From Smithella sp. (GTDB lineage: Bacteria > Desulfobacterota > Syntrophia > Syntrophales > Smithellaceae): a stretch of DNA of 64,000 bases. This document shows positions 1 to 8,818 of the stretch, piece by piece. The stretch lies in contig JAGPFC010000006.1 in NCBI GenBank assembly GCA_018056685.1, positions 1-64,000 of the forward strand, written 5' to 3'. Position 1 is the first letter of the stretch; each line of letters begins with the position of its first letter. The notes beneath the pieces were generated by a model. The model saw only the letters and a list, made by a program, of their open reading frames with translations. It made no database searches and was not told the DNA's origin. Both the position numbers and the translations under genes were made by a program.

Positions 1-913
1 GTCCGCCCAGCAGTTTATCGCCGCTGAATGTGACCACATCAACACCGGCGGCCAGTCTTTCACGAATGGTCGGTTCATGTTGCAGGTGGTATTTGTCGAG
101 GTCAATCAGACAGCCGCTGCCCAGATCGTCCATGACCGGAATGCCCCTGTTTTTGCCCAGCGCTACCAGCGATTCGATATCCGCTTCTTCGGTGAAGCCG
201 ACGATGCGGTAATTGCTGGTGTGGACTTTCATGATCAGACCCGTTTTGTTATTGACGGCTTTTTCATAGTCGCTCAATCGCGTGCGGTTGGTCGTTCCCA
301 CTTCGCGAAGTTTGGTCGCGCTTTTTTGCATGATTTCCGGAATGCGGAATTCGCCGCCGATTTCGATGAGCTCGCCGCGCGATACGATGGCTTCTTTTTT
401 CTGGGCCAGTGTATTGAGCACCAGCAAAACCGCCGCCGCGTTGTTGTTAACAATCAAGGCATCTTCTGCACCGGTAAGCGCGCAAAGCAGCGAGCTGACA
501 TGATCGTAGCGCTGGCCGCGCTCGCCTTTGTTTAAATCAAATTCCAGATTGGAATAGGCCTTGCCCACTTCAAGGATTCTTTCCAGCGCTTCGGGGCAAA
601 GCGGCGCGCGTCCCAGATTGGTGTGCAGGATGACGCCGGTGGCATTGACGACGCGGCGCAGGCTGTAGCGGTACAAGTCCTTGATGGACTTTTCCACCTC
701 TTTGGCGACGGCTGATGCGTCGGGGCTGAATTGCACGGGCAGCTTCTTTTTGGCGTTGATAATCTTATCCCGCAGGTCCTGCACCGCCTTGCGGCAGGTT
801 TCCTTGACGATGTCGTGCGGTGCCAGATCATAAATATTCTGTTTTTCCAGAATCAAGATTATTTCATCAATCTTCGGCAGCTTCTTCAGCGTTTCTTTTC
901 GTTGTTCGTCCAT
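1..913 (-). CDS. selA: L-seryl-tRNA(Sec) selenium transferase, C-terminus missing at window edge
   Basis: SelA is a PLP enzyme that converts seryl-tRNA(Sec) to selenocysteinyl-tRNA(Sec) using selenophosphate. Read on the minus strand from the ATG at 913 there is one open frame to the window edge with no stop, about 304 codons. Family hallmarks are visible: RRVVNATGVILHTNLGRAPL near residue 90, ERGQRYDHV, the GTTNRT motif, DDLGSGCLID, and SGDKLLGG at the very end, whose Lys is the expected PLP-binding residue. The last third or so of the protein lies outside the window. It starts 19 bp after the radical SAM gene stops, so the two are probably cotranscribed. No selenoprotein gene was recognised in this window. 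Confidence 0.95.
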   Translation of the reverse strand, partial: MDEQRKETLKKLPKIDEIILILEKQNIYDLAPHDIVKETCRKAVQDLRDKIINAKKKLPVQFSPDASAVAKEVEKSIKDLYRYSLRRVVNATGVILHTNLGRAPLCPEALERILEVGKAYSNLEFDLNKGERGQRYDHVSSLLCALTGAEDALIVNNNAAAVLLVLNTLAQKKEAIVSRGELIEIGGEFRIPEIMQKSATKLREVGTTNRTRLSDYEKAVNNKTGLIMKVHTSNYRIVGFTEEADIESLVALGKNRGIPVMDDLGSGCLIDLDKYHLQHEPTIRERLAAGVDVVTFSGDKLLGG

Positions 914-932
914 GAAAATCCTCTTTCTTTTT

Positions 933-2183
933 TCAGCCGATTTTAACCTGTTTCCGGCAGTAGTCGCGGAAGTTGTTTACCGCAATAAAAAATTCCCGCA
1001 TCATGATAACCCAGAGATAACGGCCGTATGGCGTTAAATGCAGATATGGCGGAAAATAACGATACGCTCTGACGATTTCAAAGGCGGCTATTTCCTTCCA
1101 CATGGTTTTCAAAAATTTGCCGTCATATTTTTTTTGCATGGCCTCAATATCCAACCGTGTGCTGAATAATTTCATCAGAAAATCATAGTTCATCTGGTCG
1201 TGAAGATCAAATTTTCGTGAGGCCTGCAGAGGCAGTCTGCCTTTCTCCAGAGAGGCCATGTATGCTTCGATGTCAAACGTATTGGAGTAGCATGTCCCGT
1301 AAAGATAGCCGATGGCGCCGCTGCCCAGGCCTGCGTATTCTTCAAACTCGACCACATATTCATCGACCAGCGATTCCTTCCGCGAGAAGCACCAGGCAGA
1401 GGAAAAATCATAATTTTTCTCGAGACGCCGGACGATCAGTTTGTAAAATTTTTCTTCACCGCTGAAATCCGCATTGCCAAAAGTGTTTTTCATGATTTCG
1501 CGCGTCAGGTCGGAAATCATCAAAGGATAAAAGGTGACCTGATCCATGTTTAATTTGAGAATCATGACGAGGTCATCTTCGAGCATCTGGATGGTTTGGC
1601 CGGGAAAATTAAAAATCATGTCAGCGTTTAAGGTGTGGAAAGCGCCTTGGGTGTTTTTCAACCGTTCGGCGATTTCTGCACCCGAGCCGTATTTTTCATA
1701 ACGGCCAATTTTTTTGAGCAGATCATCATTGAAGGTCTGTACCCCCACGGACAGTCTTTTTACTTTGCTTTTGCGTAATACCTCAATGTTTTCAAGCGTT
1801 AAATGGTTGGGATTGGTCTCTACGGATATGTCTTTGATGGGGAAAAGATCCCGCGCCAGATTCAAAGTTTCCGCGAGTTCACCAATCAGCACGGTCGGGG
1901 TGCCGCCGCCGACGTAAATCCCTTCGAATTTATAGCCTTTTTCGTGATAAATTTTAATTTCGCGGCGCAGGGCCTGAAAATATTTACGGGTTAAAGGCTC
2001 TTCAAAAGTTATCCGGTGAAAAGAACAATAGGGACAGAGTTCTTCGCAAAAAGGGATGTGGATATAAAGCAAACGTTGTTTATTGTCGGTGCAGAAAGGC
2101 AATTCCGGCAAACTTCCGTCTTCAAATTTTAATGAACGGCTAAATTCCCTCTTGGCAACTTTGGTAACGATTTGATTAATCAA
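933..2183 (-). CDS. HemN/HemW-like radical SAM protein
   Basis: A 416-residue radical SAM enzyme of the coproporphyrinogen III oxidase-like family. The N-terminal YIHIPFCEELCPYCSFHR segment gives the CxxxCxxC cluster motif, followed by YVGGGTPT (glycine-rich SAM-binding strand), ETNPNHLT and SVGVQTF, all typical of the HemN/HemW group. Canonical HemN has a fourth Cys two residues after the third. Here it is Ser-Phe, as in HemW and other relatives, so genuine oxygen-independent coproporphyrinogen oxidase activity should not be assumed. The start is a TTG with an AGGA sequence about 10 bases upstream. It lies directly upstream of selA in the same direction. The exact substrate is unknown. Confidence 0.85.
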   Translation of the reverse strand: MINQIVTKVAKREFSRSLKFEDGSLPELPFCTDNKQRLLYIHIPFCEELCPYCSFHRITFEEPLTRKYFQALRREIKIYHEKGYKFEGIYVGGGTPTVLIGELAETLNLARDLFPIKDISVETNPNHLTLENIEVLRKSKVKRLSVGVQTFNDDLLKKIGRYEKYGSGAEIAERLKNTQGAFHTLNADMIFNFPGQTIQMLEDDLVMILKLNMDQVTFYPLMISDLTREIMKNTFGNADFSGEEKFYKLIVRRLEKNYDFSSAWCFSRKESLVDEYVVEFEEYAGLGSGAIGYLYGTCYSNTFDIEAYMASLEKGRLPLQASRKFDLHDQMNYDFLMKLFSTRLDIEAMQKKYDGKFLKTMWKEIAAFEIVRAYRYFPPYLHLTPYGRYLWVIMMREFFIAVNNFRDYCRKQVKIG

Positions 2184-2265
2184 TGATAAATTATCCTCAT
2201 GATATTTTTATAAAATCAGGTTATGGTGTTGTTTAGCAAAATATATACGGTTATTGCAAGCGACA

Positions 2266-2331
2266 ATTATCCCCACATAGCTTCGCACATGGGATAATTT
2301 ACAATCCCGATTTATCGGGATTGGATAATTC
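2266..2331 (-). repeat. Intergenic structured repeat, module 2, copy A
   Basis: Read on the minus strand this segment begins GAATTATCCAATCCCGATAA and holds two hairpins: CAATCCCGAT/ATCGGGATTG, then ATCCCAT/TATGTGGGGAT around GCGAAGC. Its order and much of its sequence match 59125-59186 on the plus strand. It sits between the radical SAM gene and def. Confidence 0.6.
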
Positions 2332-2386
2332 GGCTAAAAAACTTCAATGCACTTTGCTTTTGAAGTTTAAGCCTCATTACGTCCAA

Positions 2387-2438
2387 CAATCTTCAGTGCA
2401 CCTATAGTGACCTTTAGGTTATTTGTTTCTGAAGATTG
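2387..2438 (-). repeat. Intergenic hairpin repeat, module 1, copy A
   Basis: A perfect 10-bp inverted repeat (CAATCTTCAG at 2387-2396, CTGAAGATTG at 2429-2438) encloses a 32-base loop. On the minus strand the loop reads AATAACCT then GGTCACTATAGGTG. The same loop words recur at 13934-13985 inside a stem of different but still self-complementary sequence. The element lies about 70 bp upstream of def. Confidence 0.6.
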
Positions 2439-2505
2439 GGACTCATTACTTGAAATAACGCAGAATCGGTGATAAGGGACGCCAAAATAAAGGTAGAGTA
2501 GAGCA

Positions 2506-3072
2506 ATGTCTTCAAAAAGAGTTTTAGCGCTATGGAATGATGAGGGACAAAACCCTGAGGATACTTCTGTCTTAAGAAAGAAATCCGTTGAGTTACCTAC
2601 GCCGCTGGATAAAGAAGGACGGGAAATTATCCAAACGTTGATCGATTCTTTTATGGAAAGAGACGATGCGGTGGGACTTGCCGCGCCGCAGATCGGTATC
2701 AACAAAAGAGTGATCGTTTTCCGTATTAAAGGTTCTGAGAATGGCCAGAAAAAAATAAAGGATATCAATGAAATAGAAGTTCTGGTCAATCCACGGATTA
2801 CTCAGGAACGGGGCGAAAAAGTAAGTGCGGCGGAAGGATGTCTTTCCTGCCCGGATGTTCAAGTGGAGGTCAGCCGATTTCCGGAAATCAAGGTGCGTGC
2901 TTTGGATGCCAAAGGGGGCAAGGTCAACAAAAAATATCTGGATTTTATCGCCCGTGTTATTCAGCATGAAATTGATCATCTGGACGGTAAACTGATCGTT
3001 GATTACGGCGACATTTATTATCCCAAAAGCAAACAACTGTTTTTTGAAAAATTGTTTAGTGAAACTCGTTAA
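2506..3072 (+). CDS. def: Peptide deformylase
   Basis: Removes the formyl group from the N-terminal methionine of nascent proteins and is a cytoplasmic metalloenzyme. All three family motifs are present in the 188-residue product: GLAAPQIG (residues 57-64, Gln62), EGCLSCP (metal ligand Cys112) and HEIDH (His154 and His158 as ligands, Glu155 catalytic). The length is normal for the family, with a slightly longer region (about residues 73-90) between motifs 1 and 2. The ATG at 2506 gives the only N-terminus reaching the conserved region, and its ribosome-binding site is weak. The gene stands alone between two repeat-containing spacers. Confidence 0.95.
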   Translation: MSSKRVLALWNDEGQNPEDTSVLRKKSVELPTPLDKEGREIIQTLIDSFMERDDAVGLAAPQIGINKRVIVFRIKGSENGQKKIKDINEIEVLVNPRITQERGEKVSAAEGCLSCPDVQVEVSRFPEIKVRALDAKGGKVNKKYLDFIARVIQHEIDHLDGKLIVDYGDIYYPKSKQLFFEKLFSETR

Positions 3073-3433
3073 GAGCGAACGCAGTGACGCTCGAAACGTA
3101 AGTCGAACTAATGAAACTCAAATATTACAAGCGTAGTGCCGTAATATTTGATAGTTGAATTATCCCGCCGTGGGCGGAGGATATTACAGATATCCGTGGT
3201 ATCCCCTGAGCGCAGCGAATGGAGATTGATAGTTGCTAAAAGGATTATATAGTAGAGAAGGTTTACAATTCATCCTTGAAATATGGGCTGAGTTATAGTA
3301 ATTTTTTTCGCGATAGCAATCATTACAGGAAAAATAAAGAATATTTACCCGTTAAATCATTTTTTTCCGAAGAAGGCAGTTTCATGCTGGAAATCCAGTT
3401 TCCAAAATGTGATCAGTCTTTTCTGATGAACTG
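3073..3433. other. Intergenic region with repeat-like hairpins
   Basis: 361 bp without a gene. The first 170 bases hold short inverted repeats, such as AATATTAC/GTAATATT around 3120-3150 and CCGCCGTGGGCGG near 3165, plus words shared with other spacers (GTAAGTCGAAC at 3101; GAATTATCC near 3156). The rest is AT-rich and presumably carries the gcv promoter. No glycine riboswitch consensus was found. Confidence 0.4.
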
Positions 3434-4552
3434 TTGGATGAAATTAAGTTGAAAAAAACACCCTTATACGAAAAACACGTTGCCCTGAAGGCCAAAATCA
3501 TTGATTTCGGAGGCTGGGCGATGCCCGTTCAATACACGAATGTCATCGATGAGCACAGAACCACCAGAAGCGCCGCCGGTCTCTTTGATATCTGTCACAT
3601 GGGTGAGATTGAAGTTCGGGGTCCGCAGGCGCTTGATCTTTTACAATTAGTTTTGACCCGAAATCTGGCTGACCAGACCGTCGGACAGGTCAAATTATCC
3701 GCACTGCTCAATGAAGAAGGCGGTGTGATTGATGATTTGACCGTCTATAAAATGGACGACAATTTCTATATGCTGGTTACCAACGCCACACCCAAGGACA
3801 GGGATTGGGAGTGGATTAATGATATCCAACAGGATAAAAAATTTGATTGTGATCTGAAAGATATCAGCGACGAAACGGGCAAACTGGATTTGCAGGGACC
3901 GTGTTCGGAAGAGATCCTCCAGAAACTGACAGCGGCTGATTTGAAAAATATGCGCTTTTATCATTTCTGCAAATCTCAGGTCGCGGGATTTGATGCCATC
4001 ATTTCACGCAGCGGCTACACCGGTGAAGACGGATTCGAAATTTACGCGCCTGGTAATGTCATCGGTCAAATCTGGGACAACGTTATGACGGCGGGAATCG
4101 ATTGCGGTTTGAAACCGTGCGGCTTGGGTGCGCGTGACACGCTGAGACTGGAAGCAGGCATGATGCTCAACGGTCAGGATATGGATGAAACGGTTAGCCC
4201 GCTGGAAGTTCCTTACGGTTGGATTGTTGATAAGAGTAAAGAATTTGTCGGAGCTGTCGCTCTCAGGGCCAAACAGAACACCGGAATCAGAAAAAAACTG
4301 GTCGGGCTGGAGATGACCGGACGAGGTATTGCCCGTCATGGATACAAAGTTTTTCATAGCGAAAAAGAAATTGGTGTGGTAACTTCCGGCACTTTTTCGC
4401 CGACATTAAACAAAGCCATCGGTCTGGCTTTTATTGATGTTGATTGCAGCGCGCCGGATACAGAAATAGAAGTTTTGATTCGCGATGCCATGACGAAGGC
4501 AAAAGTTGTTAAGCTGCCTTTTTATAAAAGAAAAAAAGATAACATATATTAA
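3434..4552 (+). CDS. gcvT: Aminomethyltransferase (glycine cleavage T-protein)
   Basis: T-protein transfers the aminomethyl carbon from lipoyl-H-protein to tetrahydrofolate, releasing ammonia. The N-terminus KKTPLYEKHVALKAKIIDFG, then GGWAMPVQY, the DICHMGEI segment, SRSGYTGEDGFE and LRLEAGMMLNGQDMDETVSP are diagnostic of GcvT. The length (up to 372 residues) is normal. The start is uncertain. The frame opens after a TGA at 3410 and has no ATG, so TTG at 3434 or TTG at 3449 must be used. The second gives the usual family N-terminus and has GGATGA about 7 bases upstream. It is the first gene of the gcv cluster. Confidence 0.95.
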   Translation: MDEIKLKKTPLYEKHVALKAKIIDFGGWAMPVQYTNVIDEHRTTRSAAGLFDICHMGEIEVRGPQALDLLQLVLTRNLADQTVGQVKLSALLNEEGGVIDDLTVYKMDDNFYMLVTNATPKDRDWEWINDIQQDKKFDCDLKDISDETGKLDLQGPCSEEILQKLTAADLKNMRFYHFCKSQVAGFDAIISRSGYTGEDGFEIYAPGNVIGQIWDNVMTAGIDCGLKPCGLGARDTLRLEAGMMLNGQDMDETVSPLEVPYGWIVDKSKEFVGAVALRAKQNTGIRKKLVGLEMTGRGIARHGYKVFHSEKEIGVVTSGTFSPTLNKAIGLAFIDVDCSAPDTEIEVLIRDAMTKAKVVKLPFYKRKKDNIY

Positions 4553-4636
4553 TCAGCAGTGATATCGGAAGCTGCCGGACCGGTGAATGCCGGGACTTTC
4601 TATAAACGGAAAAAATAAAATGATAAGGAGGGCATT

Positions 4637-5032
4637 ATGTCCAAGCCAAACCCGACAGACAGATATTATTCCCGCGATCATGAATGGCTGATCTACTACA
4701 GCGACGGAACAGCATTAATCGGTATAACCGATTACGCCCAGGAAATGCTTACGGACATTGTCTTTGTGGACTTGCCGGAAGTCGGCAGGAAAGTGGTTCC
4801 GCATGCCACGGTGGCTGTTGTCGAATCAGTCAAATCCGTATCCGATATTTTTTCGCCGGTGACCGGAGAGGTCATTGAGGTGAATGCGAGACTGGAAGAT
4901 ACTCCGGAACTGATTAATCAGGATGCTTTCGGTGAAGGCTGGATAGTAAGTTTGCGTTTATCCGATCCGGAGGAACTGAAAATGCTGCTGACGGCGGCTG
5001 ATTACGAAGAAATGATCAAAGAGGAAAAATAA
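4637..5032 (+). CDS. gcvH: Glycine cleavage H-protein
   Basis: Lipoyl carrier of the glycine cleavage system, shuttling the aminomethyl group between P- and T-proteins and electrons to the L-protein. The 131-residue product has the DHEWL start typical of H-proteins, GITDYAQ and DIVFVDLPEVG, and the lipoylation site VESVKS with Lys66. A strong AAGGAGG ribosome-binding site lies just upstream of ATG 4637. gcvPA follows after 19 bp. Confidence 0.96.
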   Translation: MSKPNPTDRYYSRDHEWLIYYSDGTALIGITDYAQEMLTDIVFVDLPEVGRKVVPHATVAVVESVKSVSDIFSPVTGEVIEVNARLEDTPELINQDAFGEGWIVSLRLSDPEELKMLLTAADYEEMIKEEK

Positions 5033-5051
5033 TCAAAGAAAGAAATTAACC

Positions 5052-6377
5052 ATGAATTACTGCCCCCACAGTTCCGATGACATTGCGCAAATGCAATCAC
5101 TCATCGGTATTTCCAGCGTTGACGAACTTTTTGCCGATATACCAGAAAAATTCAGATTAAAACAAATACCGGAGCTTCCTTGTGCGTTGTCCGAGATGGA
5201 GACCTTGTCTTTATTAAGCGGTCTGGCCGGAAAAAATAAACTGCCGAAGCTGACCTTGACCGGGGCTGGAGCCTACCATCATTACATTCCTGCGGTGGTC
5301 GGTCATATCATTGGACGGGCGGAATTCTATACAGCCTATACGCCCTATCAGGCTGAAATCAGCCAAGGCATTCTTCAGGCCATTTACGAATATCAAACGA
5401 TGATCGCTCATCTGACCGGCACGGAAATCGCCAACGCCTCCATGTACGATGGCGCTTCCGCTATGGCTGAAGCCGCCGTGCTTTGCGCGAAAATGTCCAA
5501 TCGGTCTAAAATGATTGTTGCCCGTTCGGTGCATCCTGAATACCGTCAGGCCTTGCAGACGTATTGCTGGGCTAATGGTTATACAGTGGAGGAAATGCCT
5601 TTTTCGCCGTCCGGCCGGATTGATCTGGAATACCTGCGGCAAAATATGGATGATCAGGTGGCTGCAGTGCTGGTGCAGAGCCCGAATTTTTTCGGCGTTA
5701 TCGAAGATATTTTCCCTGTGGCTGCTACCGCTCACGCCAAAGGAGCCTTGCTGGTTGCCGGTTTTACGGATGGAACTTCACTGGGGATTCTTAAACCGGC
5801 GGGTGATTCCGGCGCGGATTTTGTCGTGGGGGAAGGTCAGAGTTTCGGCAATCCTCTAAATTACGGCGGGCCTTATCTGGGAATTTTTGCCGCCCGCGAA
5901 AAATTCATGCGTCGCATACCCGGCAGACTGGTCGGTGCTACGGTTGATAAAAAAGGGCAGCGCGGATTTGTATTAACTTTGCAAACCCGGGAACAGCACA
6001 TCCGCCGGGAAAAAGCCACTTCCAACATTTGTTCCAATGAAGCGCTGTGCGCCCTGGCGGCAGCAGTTTATCTGGCGGCTCTGGGTAAAAATCTTAAACG
6101 TCTTGCTGAACTCAATGTTCATAAGACTCAATATCTGAAAAGCAGACTGTTGGAACTTCCTGGCTGGAAAGAAGTTTTTTCCGCGCCGGTTTATAATGAA
6201 TTTATTTTGCGTTGTCCCGATTCCGGAAAAGTTAATGAAACACTGCAACACGAGGGAATCATCGGCGGCTATGAGATGCACAGGGATTATCCGGAACTGG
6301 AAAATGCTTTGCTATTTTGCGCCACGGAAATGATTTCCAGGGAAGATATTGATCAAGTTGTAGAGATATTGAAGTAG
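5052..6377 (+). CDS. gcvPA: Glycine dehydrogenase (decarboxylating) subunit 1
   Basis: N-terminal half of the P-protein, which decarboxylates glycine with PLP and loads the aminomethyl group onto GcvH. The two-subunit form (about 440 plus 480 residues) is common in anaerobes, archaea and Firmicutes, in place of one chain of about 950. Recognised by [13 protein letters not shown], the [15 protein letters not shown] segment, the [13 protein letters not shown] motif and [11 protein letters not shown]. This half lacks the PLP lysine, which is in gcvPB. It sits 16 bp before gcvPB. Confidence 0.96.
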   Translation: MNYCPHSSDDIAQMQSLIGISSVDELFADIPEKFRLKQIPELPCALSEMETLSLLSGLAGKNKLPKLTLTGAGAYHHYIPAVVGHIIGRAEFYTAYTPYQAEISQGILQAIYEYQTMIAHLTGTEIANASMYDGASAMAEAAVLCAKMSNRSKMIVARSVHPEYRQALQTYCWANGYTVEEMPFSPSGRIDLEYLRQNMDDQVAAVLVQSPNFFGVIEDIFPVAATAHAKGALLVAGFTDGTSLGILKPAGDSGADFVVGEGQSFGNPLNYGGPYLGIFAAREKFMRRIPGRLVGATVDKKGQRGFVLTLQTREQHIRREKATSNICSNEALCALAAAVYLAALGKNLKRLAELNVHKTQYLKSRLLELPGWKEVFSAPVYNEFILRCPDSGKVNETLQHEGIIGGYEMHRDYPELENALLFCATEMISREDIDQVVEILK

Positions 6378-6393
6378 CCTCAGGAGATCATCA

Positions 6394-7836
6394 ATGGAGT
6401 TGATATTTGAAATAAGCAAACCGGGACGTGTCGCAGCAGATATTCCCGCCGGTGACGTGCCCGCTGTCAATATTGAAAACATAATCGGAAGTCAATATCT
6501 TCGCGATGAACTTGATTTACCGGAAGTCGCGGAGATTGATCTGGTGCGGCATTACACGAATTTGTCGAGGCGTAATTTCGGCGTCGATCTGGGCTTTTAT
6601 CCGCTGGGGTCCTGCACGATGAAGTACAATCCCAAAATCAACGAGAATGCCGCGGCTCTACCCGGTTTCACCGGATTGCATCCGTATGCTGATGGAGAAT
6701 TTGCGCAGGGCAATCTTCAGTTAATTGAGGAAATGCAAAAATATCTGTGCGATATTTTCGGTATGGTGGAATTCACGTTACAACCGGCGGCAGGCGCGCA
6801 CGGCGAACTGACCGGCGTCATGATGATCAAAAAATATTTTGAGAAGAAAGGCCGGAAACGCCATATTATTCTAATACCGGATGCCGCTCACGGCACCAAT
6901 CCGGCGTCGAGTGCGCTTTGCGGATTTGAAGTCAAAGAACTCAAATCCAACAGCGAAGGCGGCGTGGATATTGAACATTTGGAATCTTTGATGACGGAAG
7001 ATGTCGCGGCCCTGATGCTGACCAATCCCAACACACTGGGACTTTTTGAGCGCAATATCGAAAAGGTGGCGGCAATTGTTCACGGCAAGGGAGGCCTTCT
7101 TTATGGCGACGGCGCCAATGCCAACGCTTTTATGGGCAAGACCAGGCCGGGCGATCTGGGATTCGATGTCATTCAGCTTAATCTGCACAAAACATTTTCG
7201 ACGCCGCATGGCGGAGGGGGACCGGGCAGCGGTCCCGTGGGTGTGAGCAGGGCGCTGGTCGATTTTCTTCCCGTGCCCCGTATTATTAGAAAAGAGGACA
7301 AATACTCCTGGTCGTCAGATTTTCCCGATACCATCGGCCGTGTCCGTTCGTTTTACGGAAATTTTAACGTCATCGTGAAAGCGTACACTTATATCCGCTC
7401 ACTGGGCGCCGAGGGCTTGAAACATGCCACCGAAATGGCTGTGCTCAACGCCAACTACATCAAGGAAAAACTAAAGGCATATTTTGATCTGCCTTATGAC
7501 CGGATCTGCATGCACGAATGTGTTTTTTCCGGTAACCGGCAGGTTGCCGAAAGCGGCGTGCACACAACGGATATTGCCAAGTCGTTGATTGATTACGGAT
7601 ATCATCCGCCAACCATTTATTTCCCGCTTATTGTGCATGAAGCCATCATGATTGAACCCACCGAGACCGAAAGTAAAGAGACATTGGATGCTTTCTGTCA
7701 TGCCATGATTGCGATAGCCAAAGAAGCCAAAGAAAATTCCGAAGGTGTGAAAAACGCTCCGGTGACGACGGTGGTTAGTCGTCTGGATGAAGTACTGGCG
7801 GCACGCAAACCGGATGTCTGCTGGAAGAAACCTTAA
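6394..7836 (+). CDS. gcvPB: Glycine dehydrogenase (decarboxylating) subunit 2
   Basis: Catalytic, PLP-binding half of the P-protein. The PLP lysine is in [19 protein letters not shown] (Lys266), and [14 protein letters not shown] and [11 protein letters not shown] are further signatures. At 480 residues it is full length. A CAGGAG ribosome-binding site lies upstream. With gcvT, gcvH, gcvPA and the lipoamide dehydrogenase downstream, the complete multienzyme system is encoded here. In anaerobes it may run in either direction, linking glycine to CO2, ammonia and C1-tetrahydrofolate; the direction used cannot be read from sequence. Confidence 0.96.
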   Translation: MELIFEISKPGRVAADIPAGDVPAVNIENIIGSQYLRDELDLPEVAEIDLVRHYTNLSRRNFGVDLGFYPLGSCTMKYNPKINENAAALPGFTGLHPYADGEFAQGNLQLIEEMQKYLCDIFGMVEFTLQPAAGAHGELTGVMMIKKYFEKKGRKRHIILIPDAAHGTNPASSALCGFEVKELKSNSEGGVDIEHLESLMTEDVAALMLTNPNTLGLFERNIEKVAAIVHGKGGLLYGDGANANAFMGKTRPGDLGFDVIQLNLHKTFSTPHGGGGPGSGPVGVSRALVDFLPVPRIIRKEDKYSWSSDFPDTIGRVRSFYGNFNVIVKAYTYIRSLGAEGLKHATEMAVLNANYIKEKLKAYFDLPYDRICMHECVFSGNRQVAESGVHTTDIAKSLIDYGYHPPTIYFPLIVHEAIMIEPTETESKETLDAFCHAMIAIAKEAKENSEGVKNAPVTTVVSRLDEVLAARKPDVCWKKP

Positions 7837-7852
7837 ACCTTTGTAAGCATCC

Positions 7853-7871
7853 CCCCCTTTGTTAAAGGGGG
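7853..7871. repeat. Short C/G-rich inverted repeat
   Basis: CCCCCTTT GTT AAAGGGGG forms an 8-bp stem with a 3-base loop just after gcvPB, followed by GATTGAGGGG. It has no strong T-run, so it is more likely a small dispersed palindrome or a weak attenuator between gcvPB and lipA than a full terminator. Confidence 0.5.
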
Positions 7872-7925
7872 ATTGAGGGGTATTTTCTGTGCGGCAATCT
7901 TTTAATCTACAGAACCGGGTTTTGT

Positions 7926-8789
7926 ATGAATCATTTAAAAGAAAAATCTCAAATCCTCCGCAAGCCTTCCTGGTTAAAAGTCCGTCCTCCTTATTCTCGT
8001 GAGTGTCGTAGTATAAAATCAGCTTTGACCGGTCTGCAACTGCACACCGTTTGTCAGGAGGCGGCCTGTCCCAACATGGCCGAATGTTTTGACTCCGGTA
8101 CGGCAACATTTCTCATTATGGGCAATATCTGCACGCGCAACTGTCTCTATTGCAATGTTCAACACGGCCAGCCTGCGGATGTTGACGAAGATCAAATCAA
8201 TCATCTGATAGAGGCCGTAAAAAAAATGAAATTGGAATATGTTGTGATTACCTCCGTGACCCGTGATGACTTGCCGGACGGCGGAGCGCAGGTGTTTGCC
8301 GATTGTGTCAGCTCACTGCGAAAAGAAATTCCATCCTGCAAGGTGGAGGTTTTGATTCCCGATTTTCAGGGAAATCCGGCCGCGCTGGAAAAAGTTATTG
8401 AAGCTAAACCTGACGTCATCAACCACAACATGGAAGTTGTAAAACCGATGTTCGCGAAGTTACGGCCACAGGGCAGTTATGATGTTTCGCTCCATCTTCT
8501 CAAAAATATCAGCTCGTCTTCGGTTGTTTCCAAGAGCGGCTTTATGATTGGTTTTGGTGAAAGCCGTGAAGATATTCTGCGGTTGATTGATGATCTGGCA
8601 GCGGTTTCCTGTGCGCGATTAACCATCGGGCAATATCAGCAGCCGACGCTGAAGCACTGGCCGGTGATGAAATATTATCACCCTGGCGAGTTTGCCGAAT
8701 TCAAAGAAATAGCTTATCAAAAAGGTTTCCAGTATGTGGAAGCAGGGCCGCTCGTGCGCAGTTCTTATCATGCCGCTCGAGCAGCGTAA
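7926..8789 (+). CDS. lipA: Lipoyl synthase
   Basis: Radical SAM enzyme that inserts two sulfurs into octanoyl groups on lipoyl-dependent proteins, here presumably GcvH. The auxiliary cluster ligands are Cys43, Cys48 and Cys54 (CQEAACPNMAEC) and the radical SAM cluster is CTRNCLYC (Cys69, Cys73, Cys76). The C-terminal RSSYHA carries the serine that ligates the auxiliary cluster in this family. At 287 residues it is full length. It lies between gcvPB and the lipoamide dehydrogenase, so lipoylation is encoded beside its substrate. No lipB or lplA octanoyl/lipoyl ligase was found in the window, so that step must be supplied elsewhere. Confidence 0.96.
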   Translation: MNHLKEKSQILRKPSWLKVRPPYSRECRSIKSALTGLQLHTVCQEAACPNMAECFDSGTATFLIMGNICTRNCLYCNVQHGQPADVDEDQINHLIEAVKKMKLEYVVITSVTRDDLPDGGAQVFADCVSSLRKEIPSCKVEVLIPDFQGNPAALEKVIEAKPDVINHNMEVVKPMFAKLRPQGSYDVSLHLLKNISSSSVVSKSGFMIGFGESREDILRLIDDLAAVSCARLTIGQYQQPTLKHWPVMKYYHPGEFAEFKEIAYQKGFQYVEAGPLVRSSYHAARAA

Positions 8790-8818
8790 TTGAAATTTAA
8801 TGATGATGAGGTGTATCG

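Noticed and set aside
3240..3433. Possible glycine riboswitch before gcvT
   Set aside because: The conserved core words of the glycine aptamer were not found; only AT-rich sequence and short repeats are present.
7853..7871. C/G-rich inverted repeat as start of a CRISPR array
   Set aside because: Single occurrence with no regularly spaced copies; no CRISPR-like periodic repeats were found anywhere in the window.
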